DNA from: Symsagittifera roscoffensis
Lineage: Eukaryota > Xenacoelomorpha > Acoela > Convolutidae
Assembly: GCF_963678635.1 (NCBI RefSeq)
Contig: NC_087067.1
Coordinates: 30,912,401-30,976,400, forward strand
Length of the DNA stretch: 64,000 nt
Reading direction: 5' to 3'
Below, piece by piece: positions 43,770 to 55,800 of the stretch; the first letter of the stretch is position 1, and the number at the start of each line of letters is the position of its first letter. The translations under genes and the position numbers were made by a program. The notes under the pieces were generated by a model. It had not been told where the DNA came from. It ran no database searches and saw nothing but the letters and a program-made list of their open reading frames with translations.

Positions 43770-46180
43770 ACGTGCTCACTCTATCACCTTTTTTGGGAAG
43801 AGGAGTATATCTGGGAAGCAGAACGTTCCTCGTAGCCCCGAAAGCCTTTTGTCTATTGCTTGCTGGAAGATGGCTGGCATTTCGCTTAATCCAAAGTACC
43901 CTGCCTGGAACTGATAGGTTCCCTTTGCTCTCTCCGCAATTTTGAAATTGCTATAAGATCATACCACTGGATCCAACGGTAGCAGTGAGTAGGCGTATCT
44001 CAGATTAAAGAACCAGATTGTATTCCAGTCTTAAGAACCAGATTGCTATCTTGTCCGACCGAGTGATTTCCTTTGCGATTCAGTCAGTGAGGATGTCGAT
44101 TTTCGGCATCTGGTAGTTGTTTTTGTGAGTAGGTTTGCTTTGAACTGTTCAGTCTTATGCGGACTTATTAGATTGATCTCGTTTAACGATGATCACAGTC
44201 GACGACACGAACTTGTTGTCGGTACTTTTTTCCTGTTGTTTTTGTGTTGTATTTCCTGCAACCGATTCATTTTTTCTCAAATTTCTCTTGTAAATAATCG
44301 GAATATGTCTAGTTTTTCGGCGTGTGGCCGTGAAATTTGATAAAATTTGACCGAAATGGGAAACTTGGATTGCAGATCGTTTCGTTTGAATAGACCTTTG
44401 AAGATATTAACAAGCATCATTTTCAAGTCGCTTTTGTCTAATGATAATTCCACTTTTTTACCCTTCGTTTTGTCTCCGTGTCAAGACCTTCCTGAGCCAT
44501 AAGTAATTCAAACTTTTGAAAATTATCTTGTCCAAAAATTGGCTTGTAATTCATTTAACTTGGATGTAGGGATCCTCGACTAGCTAACCAGCCGATTATA
44601 TATCCGTCGCAAGTGTCCCATAGGATCGAATTGCTCCGCGGTTTTACTTTTTACTGCAGGCGGGTTTTGACCTGGATCCCAAAAGGATTTGTTACATAAT
44701 CCCACCAACTTTTTCACCCTTTTCGAAAAACCTTCCGGGATCATCTTAGATCAGCACACTCGGGCAAATGGATTCTATCCCCCGCAGGTACTGCATGCTT
44801 TCTCCACCGCTGAGCAAGGCGCCCTATGCTTAGTTCATCATTGCAGGCCGCATGCCCCGCTCGTATTCATCACCTTTCTGCATTGTCCTCTGGAATATGA
44901 TTTTTTCCCCACTAGTTTAGCAGTATGGTTTTATTTGATCTCAAAGAATAAGACTTCTCTGCTTCTCTGCCTTCTTGCAAAAATTTTCCCGCAATGCGTC
45001 CATTGTTATCCTGGAGTTTCTACAAATTCGTTTCTATTTTCTCTAGACTGATTGCCAAATCTAGAAAGGGTGCTGGATCTTGTTATTCATCATTAACTTC
45101 TTTTGTATTAAGCGCTTGCCGAGGTTAAGGGTAAAAAAGTCCCGTAACCATCGGTGTTGCGATTTTCTTAAGTTGCAAATGTGTGCTACAATTCATAATT
45201 TATCATGAACACTTCAGAAGATTAGTTTCTCGCCTGTTTTTGGATAGTAGCGTAGAGCCACCGAATCGAATGCCATATTCTGGTGGGTTTCGAAGTTCTC
45301 CTCCAACATGTGTCTCAGATCCATGGTCTTTACCCTTGTTTGATTATTTTTGAATTGACATAGTTATTTTGTAGTTTTTTCTTCCCCTTTTCTCAAAGCC
45401 AGAGGAAGGAATGCGATTTGACCCTTCTTTTCATTATATCCTATGGAATATTATTGATTGTGAGCCCTAATGCCTCTATCCGTTGACATTAGTTATACTT
45501 ATTTTTTACTTCAAACTGCCTTGCCTGTAGACGTGCCCTATGTTGTCTTCCAACACCTCAATGTGACTTATTTCGAAGACACTTTTGCCATAAAGGATTT
45601 AAATAAACTTCTACTGACACTGGCATAAGTGATTGAAGCGGATGGCTGAGCTGCTATTTTGCACTTTGTTACTTTGACTTTTCTAACTTACTCATACCTG
45701 TTCAAAAAATAAGTTAGTTAAAAGTCACACTTTCCATAATTAGTTTTCAAAAAAAATTGTGTGAGATTTGATGTTAACTAATCTAATAATACGTAAATTA
45801 ATATATTGTTACCTTATCTCATAGAGTAACTTCGGGTTGAGTACACCGTCTACTTTGTACTTTACTCTTTGTTCGTTTATTTCTTTATTGGTGTACTTGC
45901 TCCATTTTTTTTCTCCTCCCTTCTTCTCCAAGATAGATAAAAAAAATACGGGGTTTGACCCTTACGTTCACAATATCCTTTGGAGTGCTATTAATTGTGA
46001 CCCCCCGATGCCATGATCCATTGATATTCGTCTTACCACTTATTTATAAGCGTGAAAATCCAGATTTTTCCTTCTCGCGTAGGCTGTTGATTCGTTTGTC
46101 CTGTTTTGTACATTCCCAGAACAAATTTTCAGTGTGAAATTTTTTCTTTTCTTGCAGCGCCAGGTGGTGAGGGATTTAGG
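43770..46180 (-). pseudogene. Degenerate Ty3/gypsy retrotransposon (gag to reverse transcriptase)
   Basis: Read on the minus strand. A gag start-like ALQEKKKF lies near 46,150, the gag motif FDSVALRYYPKTGE near 45,250, a zinc-knuckle-like CSTCGGDRIHLPEC near 44,790, and reverse-transcriptase remnants at 44,230-43,770, including GYFGLSEMPAIFQQAIDK and GTFCFPDIL (the gypsy pattern of YGL..MPA.FQ and FLDDIL). Frames are broken in many places. I do not see LTRs. A piece of host exon lies within it at 45.5 kb, so the region is rearranged. Confidence 0.65.
45523..45640 (+). pseudogene. Dead duplicate of the exon at 47,188-47,304
   Basis: Preceded by the same CTGCCTTGCCTGTAG acceptor and sharing TGTTGTCTTCCAACACCTC, but with an in-frame stop (GCATAAGTG) and no donor. 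It is part of a ~0.7-1-kb segment duplicated between 45.5-46.2 kb and 47.15-48.2 kb. Confidence 0.7.
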
Positions 46181-46572
46181 GAGCTAAACATGAATACCGG
46201 AACCAAAGGGGATATAGGATGTTTTTCTTAGTTGTAGTATCTCACTTGAACTTTTCAACTCAGTTTGATGGTTTGTTCAATAATTAGAGCGAGATCCCTA
46301 CTCGAGATCAAAGTGAGCTTCAAAACTGCTGACAAAACAACTACCTTATTTAATCTGATTTTTTTTCTAATGAAATGATTTCATTTAACAGAAAACTATT
46401 TAATCAGTAACGGGTTTAAAGGGAGCAGCAGCCCTCAGGTCACGCAATGATTTGATACCCTGTTTACCAAGAGGGTGGTCACCATTTGGCTCTATTTACA
46501 ACATTCAGTTTAAGACGCCCATTCGTCAAACTTTTTTTCTGGCGACAATGAGCGCCCATACATATTTTTTAT

Positions 46573-46761
46573 TTGGGTAGTAGCTGCTGTCGTAGAGTTT
46601 CATTGCAATTTCTTAGCCAGTTTTTTGTCGACCTAAAATATATCGTCACAGAGTTTGAAAAATTGTTGAAAGTTTCACTCGGTGAAACTGTAGATCCGTG
46701 CCTGATTCAAACAAAGCTGATAGTTTCGTTTTCTGAAGGTTTGCTGCACACTTGTGCTTAA
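46573..46761 (+). other. Possible exon
   Basis: After TTCTTAGCCAG the frame reads VDLKYIVTEFEKLLKVSL and QTKLIVSFSE, then a donor-like GAAG|GTTTGC. It looks coding, but its end phase (1) does not fit the phase-0 start of the exon at 46,919, so I leave it unassigned. Confidence 0.3.
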
Positions 46762-46918
46762 TCGAAAATTCATTAAAAAAACTTCCTATTTTTATAGAAA
46801 AAATAATCTTCTGAAATGTTTTTTTTTGTGATGATTATACAGAAAAATTGCGTTAAACTGTTTTTTTTTGTTTTATTGCTTACCATTTTTTAATTAAAAT
46901 TTTGTTTCAATTTTTTAG

Positions 46919-47304
46919 TTCCTGAAAAGCTGCAACCTAGTCCGGCTGAGCGGCGAAGGAGGCTACATTGAACTGCAGAAATCAAATTTAGATACAGGTT
47001 TGGGTTGCATGCAAGGCAATTTTGAGCACAACTTCACTGTCAACTAGATAATTAGGATTTATTTTTTTCTCATTTACAGGTTATGGCCATCGACTCTGTA
47101 TGTTTTCAGCAACCGTTTTTGATTTAACTAAATTAGTTGAACTAATTTTTTTTAAAAATACCTTTACTTAAACTGCCTTGCCTGTAGATATGCCCTTTGT
47201 TGTCTTCCAACACCTCAATGTGACTAGTTTCGATGACACTTTTACTATAAAGGATCCAGATAATCTTCTACAGATACTGCCATCAGTGATACAAAGCGGA
47301 TGGC
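46919..47304 (+). CDS. Three consecutive exons of a host-type gene (middle part)
   Basis: Exon a, 46,919-46,997, after TTTTTTAG (FLKSCNLVRLSGEGGYIEL), donor G|GTTTGG. Exon b, 47,080-47,097, only 18 nt, after CATTTACAG, donor GTATGT. Exon c, 47,188-47,304, after GCCTGTAG (MPFVVFQHLNV, LLQILPSVIQSGW), donor C|GTGAGT. Phases agree through all joins. The protein resembles nematode F-box/LRR-like repeat proteins in texture (LNV, ILPSVI), but I cannot name a family. No start exon is identified; upstream sequence is disturbed by retroelements. Confidence 0.55.
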
Positions 47305-47779
47305 GTGAGTTGATATTTTGATCTTTGTTACTTTGACATTTTTGACATTCTCATATTTGATCAAGAAATAAGCTTTCAGAAGTTGATCAAATGTCACACT
47401 ATCCATAATTAGTTTTCGAAAAAAGGCTATGTGAGTTTTTATGTTACATAATCTAATGTGACGTAATATAATGTAATGTTACATTATCTCAATGAAAAAC
47501 TTTGGGTTGAGTACACCGTCTAATTGTCGGAGTAATACACCAGCCAATGAGTACACCGACATGAGAAATCGCAAGGACTCAATTTAAAAATTGAATAATT
47601 TTTTTCGACTTGAAGTTGATTTTCTTCTTAGATGAAGGCTAGTGGTTCAGTGGTTGCGTAAATTAACTATGGAGGAAGATGTTACGACTTTGGATTGTTC
47701 TTGGGTTAATCCCTTGGTCGTTACTCTTTGTTCGGTTATTTTACACTGCTCAGTATCTTTCTCTTCCTCTCCTCTCTAA

Positions 47780-48180
47780 GTGAGAGCAAGATATGGGCTT
47801 TGACCTTTCTGCTTACATCATCCCAAGGAGTGTTTATGATTGTGAACCCTAATGCCTTGAATCATTGACATTCGTTATTCACCAGTTATTCACAAGCGTG
47901 AAAATCCGAACATTTCGTTTTCGCAAAGACTGTTGGGTCGGCTTTGATTTTTCCAGTTCCTCTATCGGTTTGTCTGGATATAGCAGACCTGTCGGGTTTT
48001 CATGTTGTAGATCCTCTCCATTTTCGTTTTACTGATTATTGCGCGTTTTTTGTAATGTGTTCTTTTCATTTTTCCCGTTTCACCGAATGGTCCTGAGTTG
48101 GGCGTTCCCAGAACGCTTTTTTCCGAGTGGATTTTTCTTCTTTGCTGGCTGCGCCATGTGGTGAAGGTTTTCAGGAGCTA
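47780..48180 (-). pseudogene. Second gypsy gag fragment
   Basis: A minus-strand start-like AQPAKKKNPLGKKRSG near 48,160, followed by sequence shared with 45,955-46,180. It is a broken copy carried along with the duplicated exon. Confidence 0.45.
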
Positions 48181-48199
48181 ATCCTAAATAATGGAACCA

Positions 48200-49800
48200 A
48201 AGGATATAGGGTGTATTTCCCTAGCAGTATCTCGCTTGTGGATTAAGTCAACGGGAAAGAAAACCATTAATCGAAATTTAATTCTAGGTAGAGTTTTCAG
48301 TTTGAAAACATACAATTAACTAACCGTATTCAAAATCTAGGTCGAATGACAAAAGAATATTTTCGAAGTCTGAAAGCACTTCGATCAATATGAGCTATTT
48401 CGGCCTTGACATTAGATGGCATTGCCTCATTGAATGAGTTTAGATTACAGTATACAAGGACAAACCATGGCCATCATGATGATTGATTTCTATGATAACA
48501 CTTTGTGTTATTCAGCCAGTGAGGCTTTTCGATGTGTTCAGTACAGTCAAAGAAATTTAACTTACTCTCAGTTTTATTGCTTACATACAGATTTCTATAA
48601 AGAGAGTAAAATTAAAAACAACGAGGCCAACTAAAATTTTAGTCGTTAAGGTTGCTAGTGGTATGCTATTATAGAAGCCCTTGATTTTTTACAGAAATTT
48701 TTAATTTAGGGCAAAAAGTTTGGAAAAACTAACAAAAAAGGTTTATCCATGTTCTGAAACAGTTTAGCATCAAGTAATAAGCTTAAAGAACCAGAATATG
48801 GATCATGTCAATTCATGTACATTTCAAATCCGTTTCATGGCTTGTTCCATAATTAAAGCAAAATCTCTGTTTGAGCTGAAACTGAGCTTCAAAACAGACA
48901 AAACCTTTTTGTGTAATTTTTTGAAGATTACAAATTAATTCATGCCACGCAGTGGTTTGATCCCATATTTACCAAGAAGGTAGACCCCATTTTTTCTAAA
49001 AGTAATGAGCGCCCATATAATGAGCGTTATAAGGTATGTGGTAGTTTTCAAGAAAGAATAGTGTGAAGTATGTGGTAGTTTGTAAGAGTCATTGATTGGA
49101 GTTCAGACTCTTGATGGGTTTTTTTTTCGTTTTTTCTTTTCGGGAAAAGTCTTAAATTGCTCTTCTTTTTTTTTACAAAAAAAGTGTAATTGTACACGAT
49201 AAGGCATTCGATTATGAGTCACTTTTTGAGTTCAGTTTGATCTGCTTAAACTTAGGCATGTTGAGCTCTCCGATTTGCAAGGTGTAAAACACGAAGCACA
49301 TGACCAACTTCTACTTTTGAAAGTGGAGTTCAGATTTCCCAGCGGAATAACAGTTTTACCTGTGTATCCGATTTTCGTAAAATGAGTTAATTCAATCAAA
49401 AAAAGTGTCAACCATAAATTTTTTTTGAAAATCAAAAAGCTGTAAAGCCATGTATTTTTCTCAAAAAAATATATCGGTTTTGTTTTTCTGATTTCTTGTT
49501 TTCATTGCCTTAATCCAACATCCATAGAGTTTTTTGAGTCCTTGAGGAAAAATAAAACAACTTCGCGGAGATGAAAAGAGTTAGTTTGAGAAGGGTCCGA
49601 CGGTAGTACTTCAGTTTTGAGTGTACTAGCAATTTGTTTTTGTCTTTACATTCCTGTGGTGATATCACGATCTCCAATGTGAAGATATTTAAATCAATAA
49701 ACTTGTTTTAATTAAAACAAAATGATTTTTTTTGCAATATACGATTCATAAAACCTTGTAATCCTCTTGCGAACCTCCTCTTGCATTCATAATTTTTTTA
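48200..49800. other. AT-rich spacer, probably intronic
   Basis: No supported exon. The 66-codon ORF at 48,434-48,634 has no splice or homology support. Confidence 0.4.
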
Positions 49801-52800
49801 GATTGTGGTTAAGTGAACATAACATTCATAGCGTTGAGTGTAGTGATCATGATATGCGGGATTTTCTCTGATATTTTTTTGCTCTTGAAATGTATAGAAA
49901 ATGATAGTTCATTCGATGCTGGGAAATTGAGTTTGTGCCCATGGTTTCTCTGTATCGACTTAAGGTTGGTTATTATCAATCACTGGCTAAATTGGAACGT
50001 GAAATGTTATATAAACTGATTTTTAAGTTCATTATCAGTGTTATATTTTTCAACATCTTGATTTTGGTGATCATGATACCTGATGTTTTCTCTGTTAGGT
50101 GTTTAATCTTAACATATATCAGTATTGAACGATAACTCGACTTTCGATGCTTGGAAAAGGAGTTTTGTCAGTGGTATCTGCGTAGTGATTTAAAATCAGT
50201 TATTACCGATAGCTGAAGAAATTGGAGGGTAAGTGAAGCTTAAAAAGTTTGATTTTTTAATCATTATGGTTGTTATTTTTTTCAACATCCCGATCAAAGT
50301 AATGAGTATGGTGAGCTTGATCTTTTATTTGATGTTTTTTTTTCTGTTGGTTTCTGATCTTGATGTTAATGGAAAAAGAATAGAAAATCAATGTTCGGAA
50401 ATTAATTTTTGTCAGTAGTCTCCGTGTAGATATTTAAGTTTGGTTATTATTGATAGCTGAAAAATTTAGTTGCGTTGGGTTTAGGTTTAGGTGCATTGAG
50501 GTGTTTTTTCATTATTATTGTTATAGTCTTTGACATCCTGATAATAGCGGTGAAGTTAGAGGGTGATAAAGCTTGGAAGATTTTATTTTAGTCTGTAATA
50601 GTTTTATGGTTTTCAAAATTCTGGAAACTAGTGCTTATTAAAAAAAATTAGTTCGCAAGGTTGTTTGAGTTCACGAGGAATTATACAATTTTTTTGTAAA
50701 CGAGGTTATTTGTCGCTCGATGAAATAGTTTTGGTAAAATCACAAAAAAATAGATCAAGTTCTTCTTTTGAAGGTGGATATGAATAATCGGGTTTCAGAT
50801 CGGAGCTGAAATTGCCCATTGATCCACTTTCTGCTTTATAACGATAGCCGGCAAAACAGGCGGCGAGTGAAACTTTAGGTGAACAGTTTTTTTTGTCATA
50901 ATTTTTAGTTTTCAACATCCTGATCAATGCAGTTTAAGTGGCAATCAAAATATATGATTTTTTCTCTGTTAACACATCATTCTTTCCGTCTATGAAGGTT
51001 AAATGGTAATGCGTTATTCGATGCGCTGAAAAAAAAATTCCGTCGAAGGCGTTTTATGTAGTGATTCAGGGTTGTTTTATGCTGATAGTCGGCAAAAAAA
51101 ATCGAATAAACGTTAGAGGAGATGATTTTTTGCCACTGCTATAATTTTTTAAATCATGTGAAAATGTTGATCACGAAGGTGATGTTTTCTCTGAAGGCTT
51201 GTTAATCTTTTTATCTATAAAGATTGAATAAAAATTCGACATAAGACTCGGAAAGTACTTTTTTGTCGGTGGTTCTTGTGTAATGATTTAGGATTTGTAG
51301 TACTGATAGCTGGCAAAAAAAACTGTAACTGAAACTTAAGGTTTGTTGATTTTTTTCATTTTTTTGTGAAAAATTTTGAGTGTCCAGATAGTTTCGGTAA
51401 AATTAGTGCTCATCGTATTAGCTGTTTTTTCTAGCATTATTTGATTTTGAGATATTCGGAGAAAAAAAGATGATTGAATGCTCAGAAAATGAATTTCTGT
51501 CAGTGGTTTCTTTGCAGTGTTTTAGGGTTGCTAATTGCTTATGGCTTGAAAAATTTGAGCTCAAGTTTAACTTTACTTAAGTTGTTTTTTTTTATATTCT
51601 CATAATTAAGAAAAACTAACGTCCTCAAAACTTAAAGTTGTGTCTGTTTTTTTTTTCAGGAAAAAAGCTTTAAATCTTTCGGGCTCAATTTTGATTTTTT
51701 TGTTTGACTTTTGATTTACTTTTTAAGTTCAGTTCATTTTCATCCCAAAAAAGGCAAACAACACTTTCAAACAGCAGAAAGCTAAAGGTCCCAAAAATGT
51801 GATCAAGTTCTGACTTCAAAAGTGTATTTCAATGATCAGATTACCCATTGGAACTAAATTTGCCTATTGATCCTCCATCAAATTTGTATACTTTTATTAT
51901 AAAAAAAAAACAAATCATAAAAGTTTCTTGTAACTCAAAATGCTTCAATGGTTTTTTCTTGAATTTTATTTTTAAAAAAATTCTTTCTGTTGCTTTGCGT
52001 TCATTACTCTTTTCCAGCTGTCGGTTTAGTTTTCATCATCCTGATCATAGCGGTGAATGGTTTGTAACCATATATGAGGTTTTTCTGATAAATCGAAAAT
52101 CAAAAACGGTTTTATGTCACTGGATTTTGTGTAGTTTTTAAAGCGTGGTAAACAGTGATAGCTGACAAAACTATAAATTAAGTGAACTTTTTGATGAATT
52201 AGTTTTTTTTTCTTGACAATGTTATAGTTTTCAATGTCCTGATCATATCGGTGAGTATGGTTAAAATGAAAAGTGATGTTTTCTTTGTCAGGTTTTTAAT
52301 ATTAATACAAATATAAGTTGAATGACAAATACAAACTAGAAAAACAAATTTACCTCGGTAGTATCTGTGTACTGATATCAGGTTGGTTTTTACTGATAAC
52401 TGGTAATACTGCATTGTAAAAAACTTTTTAGTTGATTTGACTTTATATTTCTTCAAGACTGTTATAGCTTAAGACTGTTATCGCTAGTTGAATTGACTTT
52501 AGATTTCCTGAATATCCTGATCATAGCGAAGAAATGGCGATCAAGATAAAAAATGGTTTCGTGTTGGCTGTTTCTTTTGCTTTTTATAGCAACGAGAGTG
52601 AATGACATTTCAGTCCAGGCAAAAAGTTTTCAACCATTGAAAAAAATTAAGTGAGTTTTTTCTCTTTCTTTGGGTTCATTATACGTTTTCAGCTGTCGGT
52701 TGACCGCGTTTTTACTTTTGAACATCTTGAATCTTGATCATAGCGGTGAGTGGGTGGGAAGGAAATTATCAAAGTGGTATCTGTGTAGTGATTTCAGTTT

Positions 52801-55800
52801 ATTTTATACTGATAGCTGGCAAAACTAGAGTGTGAAAATTTTTTAGCAGAGTTGACTTTATATTCCTTTAAGACTGTTATAGCTTAAGACTGTTATCGCT
52901 AGTTGCTAGTTGAAATGCTAGTTGAATTGACTTTAGATTTCCTTAATATTCTGATCATAGCGAGGATATGGTGATCAAGATAAAAGATGGTTATTGTTGG
53001 CTTTTTTTTGCTCTTTGCAGGTACCGAGAATGCATGACATTTCAATGCTTGGAAAAAAATTTCTTTCATATTTTCTCTGAAGTATAAATTTGGATGCGTT
53101 TTCATGGTAGCTGGCAAAAAAGAGTGTAAGCATTCAAAATCCAAGTTAAACTTTTCAAATTCCCCATCGTGAGTGTGGTGATCAAGTGTACGTTGTTTAT
53201 CTGTTACGCTTTTGCACCTAATAACCCCAGAGAATGAATGATAATTCGTTCCTGAGAAAATAGCTTCCTTTCAGAGGTTTCATTAGAATGATCTAAGGTT
53301 CTGGTAGCTGGTAAGTGAAACATTTTGGCTAAAATGCTTTTCTATTTCTTTTCGTTCCTAAAGTTTTTCACATCCTCAACATAGGAATGAGTGTGGTGAT
53401 CATGATATGTGATGTTTTCTGTAATAATTTTTTTGATTTCAATTTTTATGGAGAGTGAGTTGTTAACTCTTCATAGATGTTGAGAACAATTTTCTAAGAT
53501 TAAAATTGTGTTTAATATTAAGAATAATTCGAAACTGTGCATCGTGTTTTCGAACAGCTTAGTCTTCTGTGAGATGTTTGACTCTAAGAAGTTGGTTTTA
53601 GCAGCGTTACTTGGATTCATGAGGAATAAAAAAAACGTTCTTCGAGATGAAGAGGATAACACAAGATACAAGATAACACGTAATAATATAAGATTCTATT
53701 CAAAAATGCATTTTTACTACCTCTTCCTTAGCTGTATTGTGACCTCAACCCTACACTCATTTTGTATCAATAGATCTGTAGGAAATGTGAAGTTGTGTGT
53801 TTTTTGAGATCGGACTCAATCTATCATTGCCTAGAATTGGTCTGACTAATGAAACTTGGCATTGTTTAGAATAAAATTCAAGCGGTCTTTTAGAGAAGGA
53901 GAAGGGTAATTTATACTGTAAATTTTATGTTTTAAAAATTTTTCAATCATATGAAAAACACAACAAATAAAAAATAAAAAGACAAAATTCAAACATTCTA
54001 GTGATAACAATTTTGGTGACATTTTATTAAACTATAATCAATTATCATTGATTATAATTTTATCAAAAATCTCAATTGATCTCTTAATTTTTTAAACAGA
54101 ACGAACAGAAAATCAATGTTTGGAAATAAATTTTTGTCAGTAGTCTCCGTGTAGGTTTTTAAGGTTGATTATTATTGAAAGCTGAAAAATTTAGACGATA
54201 AGTGAAAGTTAAGGTGTGTTGATTTGTTTTTTCATTATTATTGTTATAGTTTTTGACATCCTGATAATAGCGGTGAAGTTAGAGGGTGATAAAGCTTGGA
54301 AGATTTGATTTTTAGTCTTTAATAGTTTTATGGTTTTCAAAATTCTGGAAACTAGTGCTTTTTTTAAAAAAATGAAGTTCTCAAGGTTGTTTGAGTTCAT
54401 AATGAATGATCGAAAAATTTTGTAAAGGAGATTGTTCGACGTTCGGAAAAATAATTTTGATAAAATCACAAAAAAATGTTATCGACTTTTTGTTTTGAAA
54501 ACACATTTCAAAGATCAGGTGTCACAACGAAACTGAAATAGCATATTGATCCACTTTTTGTTTATTACCGATAAGCGGCAAAACAGGTGGGCAAGTGAAA
54601 GTTTGGGTGTGTTAATTTTTTTTCACTATCATTCTTTTTGTGTTTAATATCCTGATCAATGCGGTTTAAAATATTTTATCATTTTATCTGTTAGGATAAT
54701 AATCTTTCTATCTATAGAAATTATAATCGATATTCGATGCGCTGAAAAAAATTTCCGTCGATGTCGTTTTGTATAGTGGCTTAGGGTTGTTTTAAACTGA
54801 TAGCTGGCAAAAAAAGGATAATAATCTTTGGAGAAGTTTTTTTCTTGCCATTGATATAGTTTTCATCATCCCGATCAAGTGTTGATTAAGATAGATGATG
54901 CTTTCTCTGTTAGCTTGTTAATGTTTTTATTTACAAGGATTGAATATTAATTCGATATAAGAAACTCGGAAAAAGATTTTTTTCGGTGGTTGTTGTGTAG
55001 TTTTTTAGGATTTGTAGTACTGATAGCCGGCAAATTAGAAGGGTGAGTGAAACGTAAGGTTAGTTGATTTTTTCACTGTTTTTTTTTAAAATAGTTTTCA
55101 TTATCTTGATCATTTTGGTTAAATTAGTGCTCATGATTTCTCTAGCTTTTTTTGATCTTGAGATAGGTGGAGAATGAAAGATAATTGAATGCTCAGAAAA
55201 TCTTTTCTGTCAGTGGTTTCTCTGCAGTGTCTTAAGGCTGGTAATGGCTGATAGCTGGCAAAAATGGAGGATAAGTAGTGCAACTTTATTTGAGTTGTTT
55301 TTTATCTCATCCTAGTTAAGAGTAACGAACGTCCTCAAAACTTAAAATGTCACAGTTACCTTTTTTTCATAAGAAAAGCTTAAAATTATTCAGGCTCAAT
55401 TTTGATTTCTTCCTGTTTGACCTTTATTTTGTTCTTAACCTCAGTTCATTTTCATCTAAAAAAGAAGGCAAATACCACAAACAGCAAAGAGCTTAAGATT
55501 CCAAAAATGTGATCAACTTCTAAATGCGCGTATTTCAAAGATCAGATTTTCCAATGGAACTGAATTTTGACTATTGATCCATTCTTCTCGAATTTGTGAA
55601 GCTTTATTATAAGAAAAATAAATCAGAAAATTTCTTGAAACTCAAAATGCTTCATATTTTTTCTGTTTTTCCTTCAGTTTTTATTCTGTGCGCTTTTTTT
55701 CTGTTTTCTTGCGTTCATTATTTTTTTTCAGCTGTCGAATGGCCATGTTTTCAGTTTTTAACATTATGATCTTTGCGGTGAGTGGGGAATAACCCTATGG

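Noticed and set aside
44689..45051. 120-codon plus-strand ORF
   Set aside because: It is antisense to the gypsy gag region, where a zinc-knuckle-like motif reads on the minus strand.
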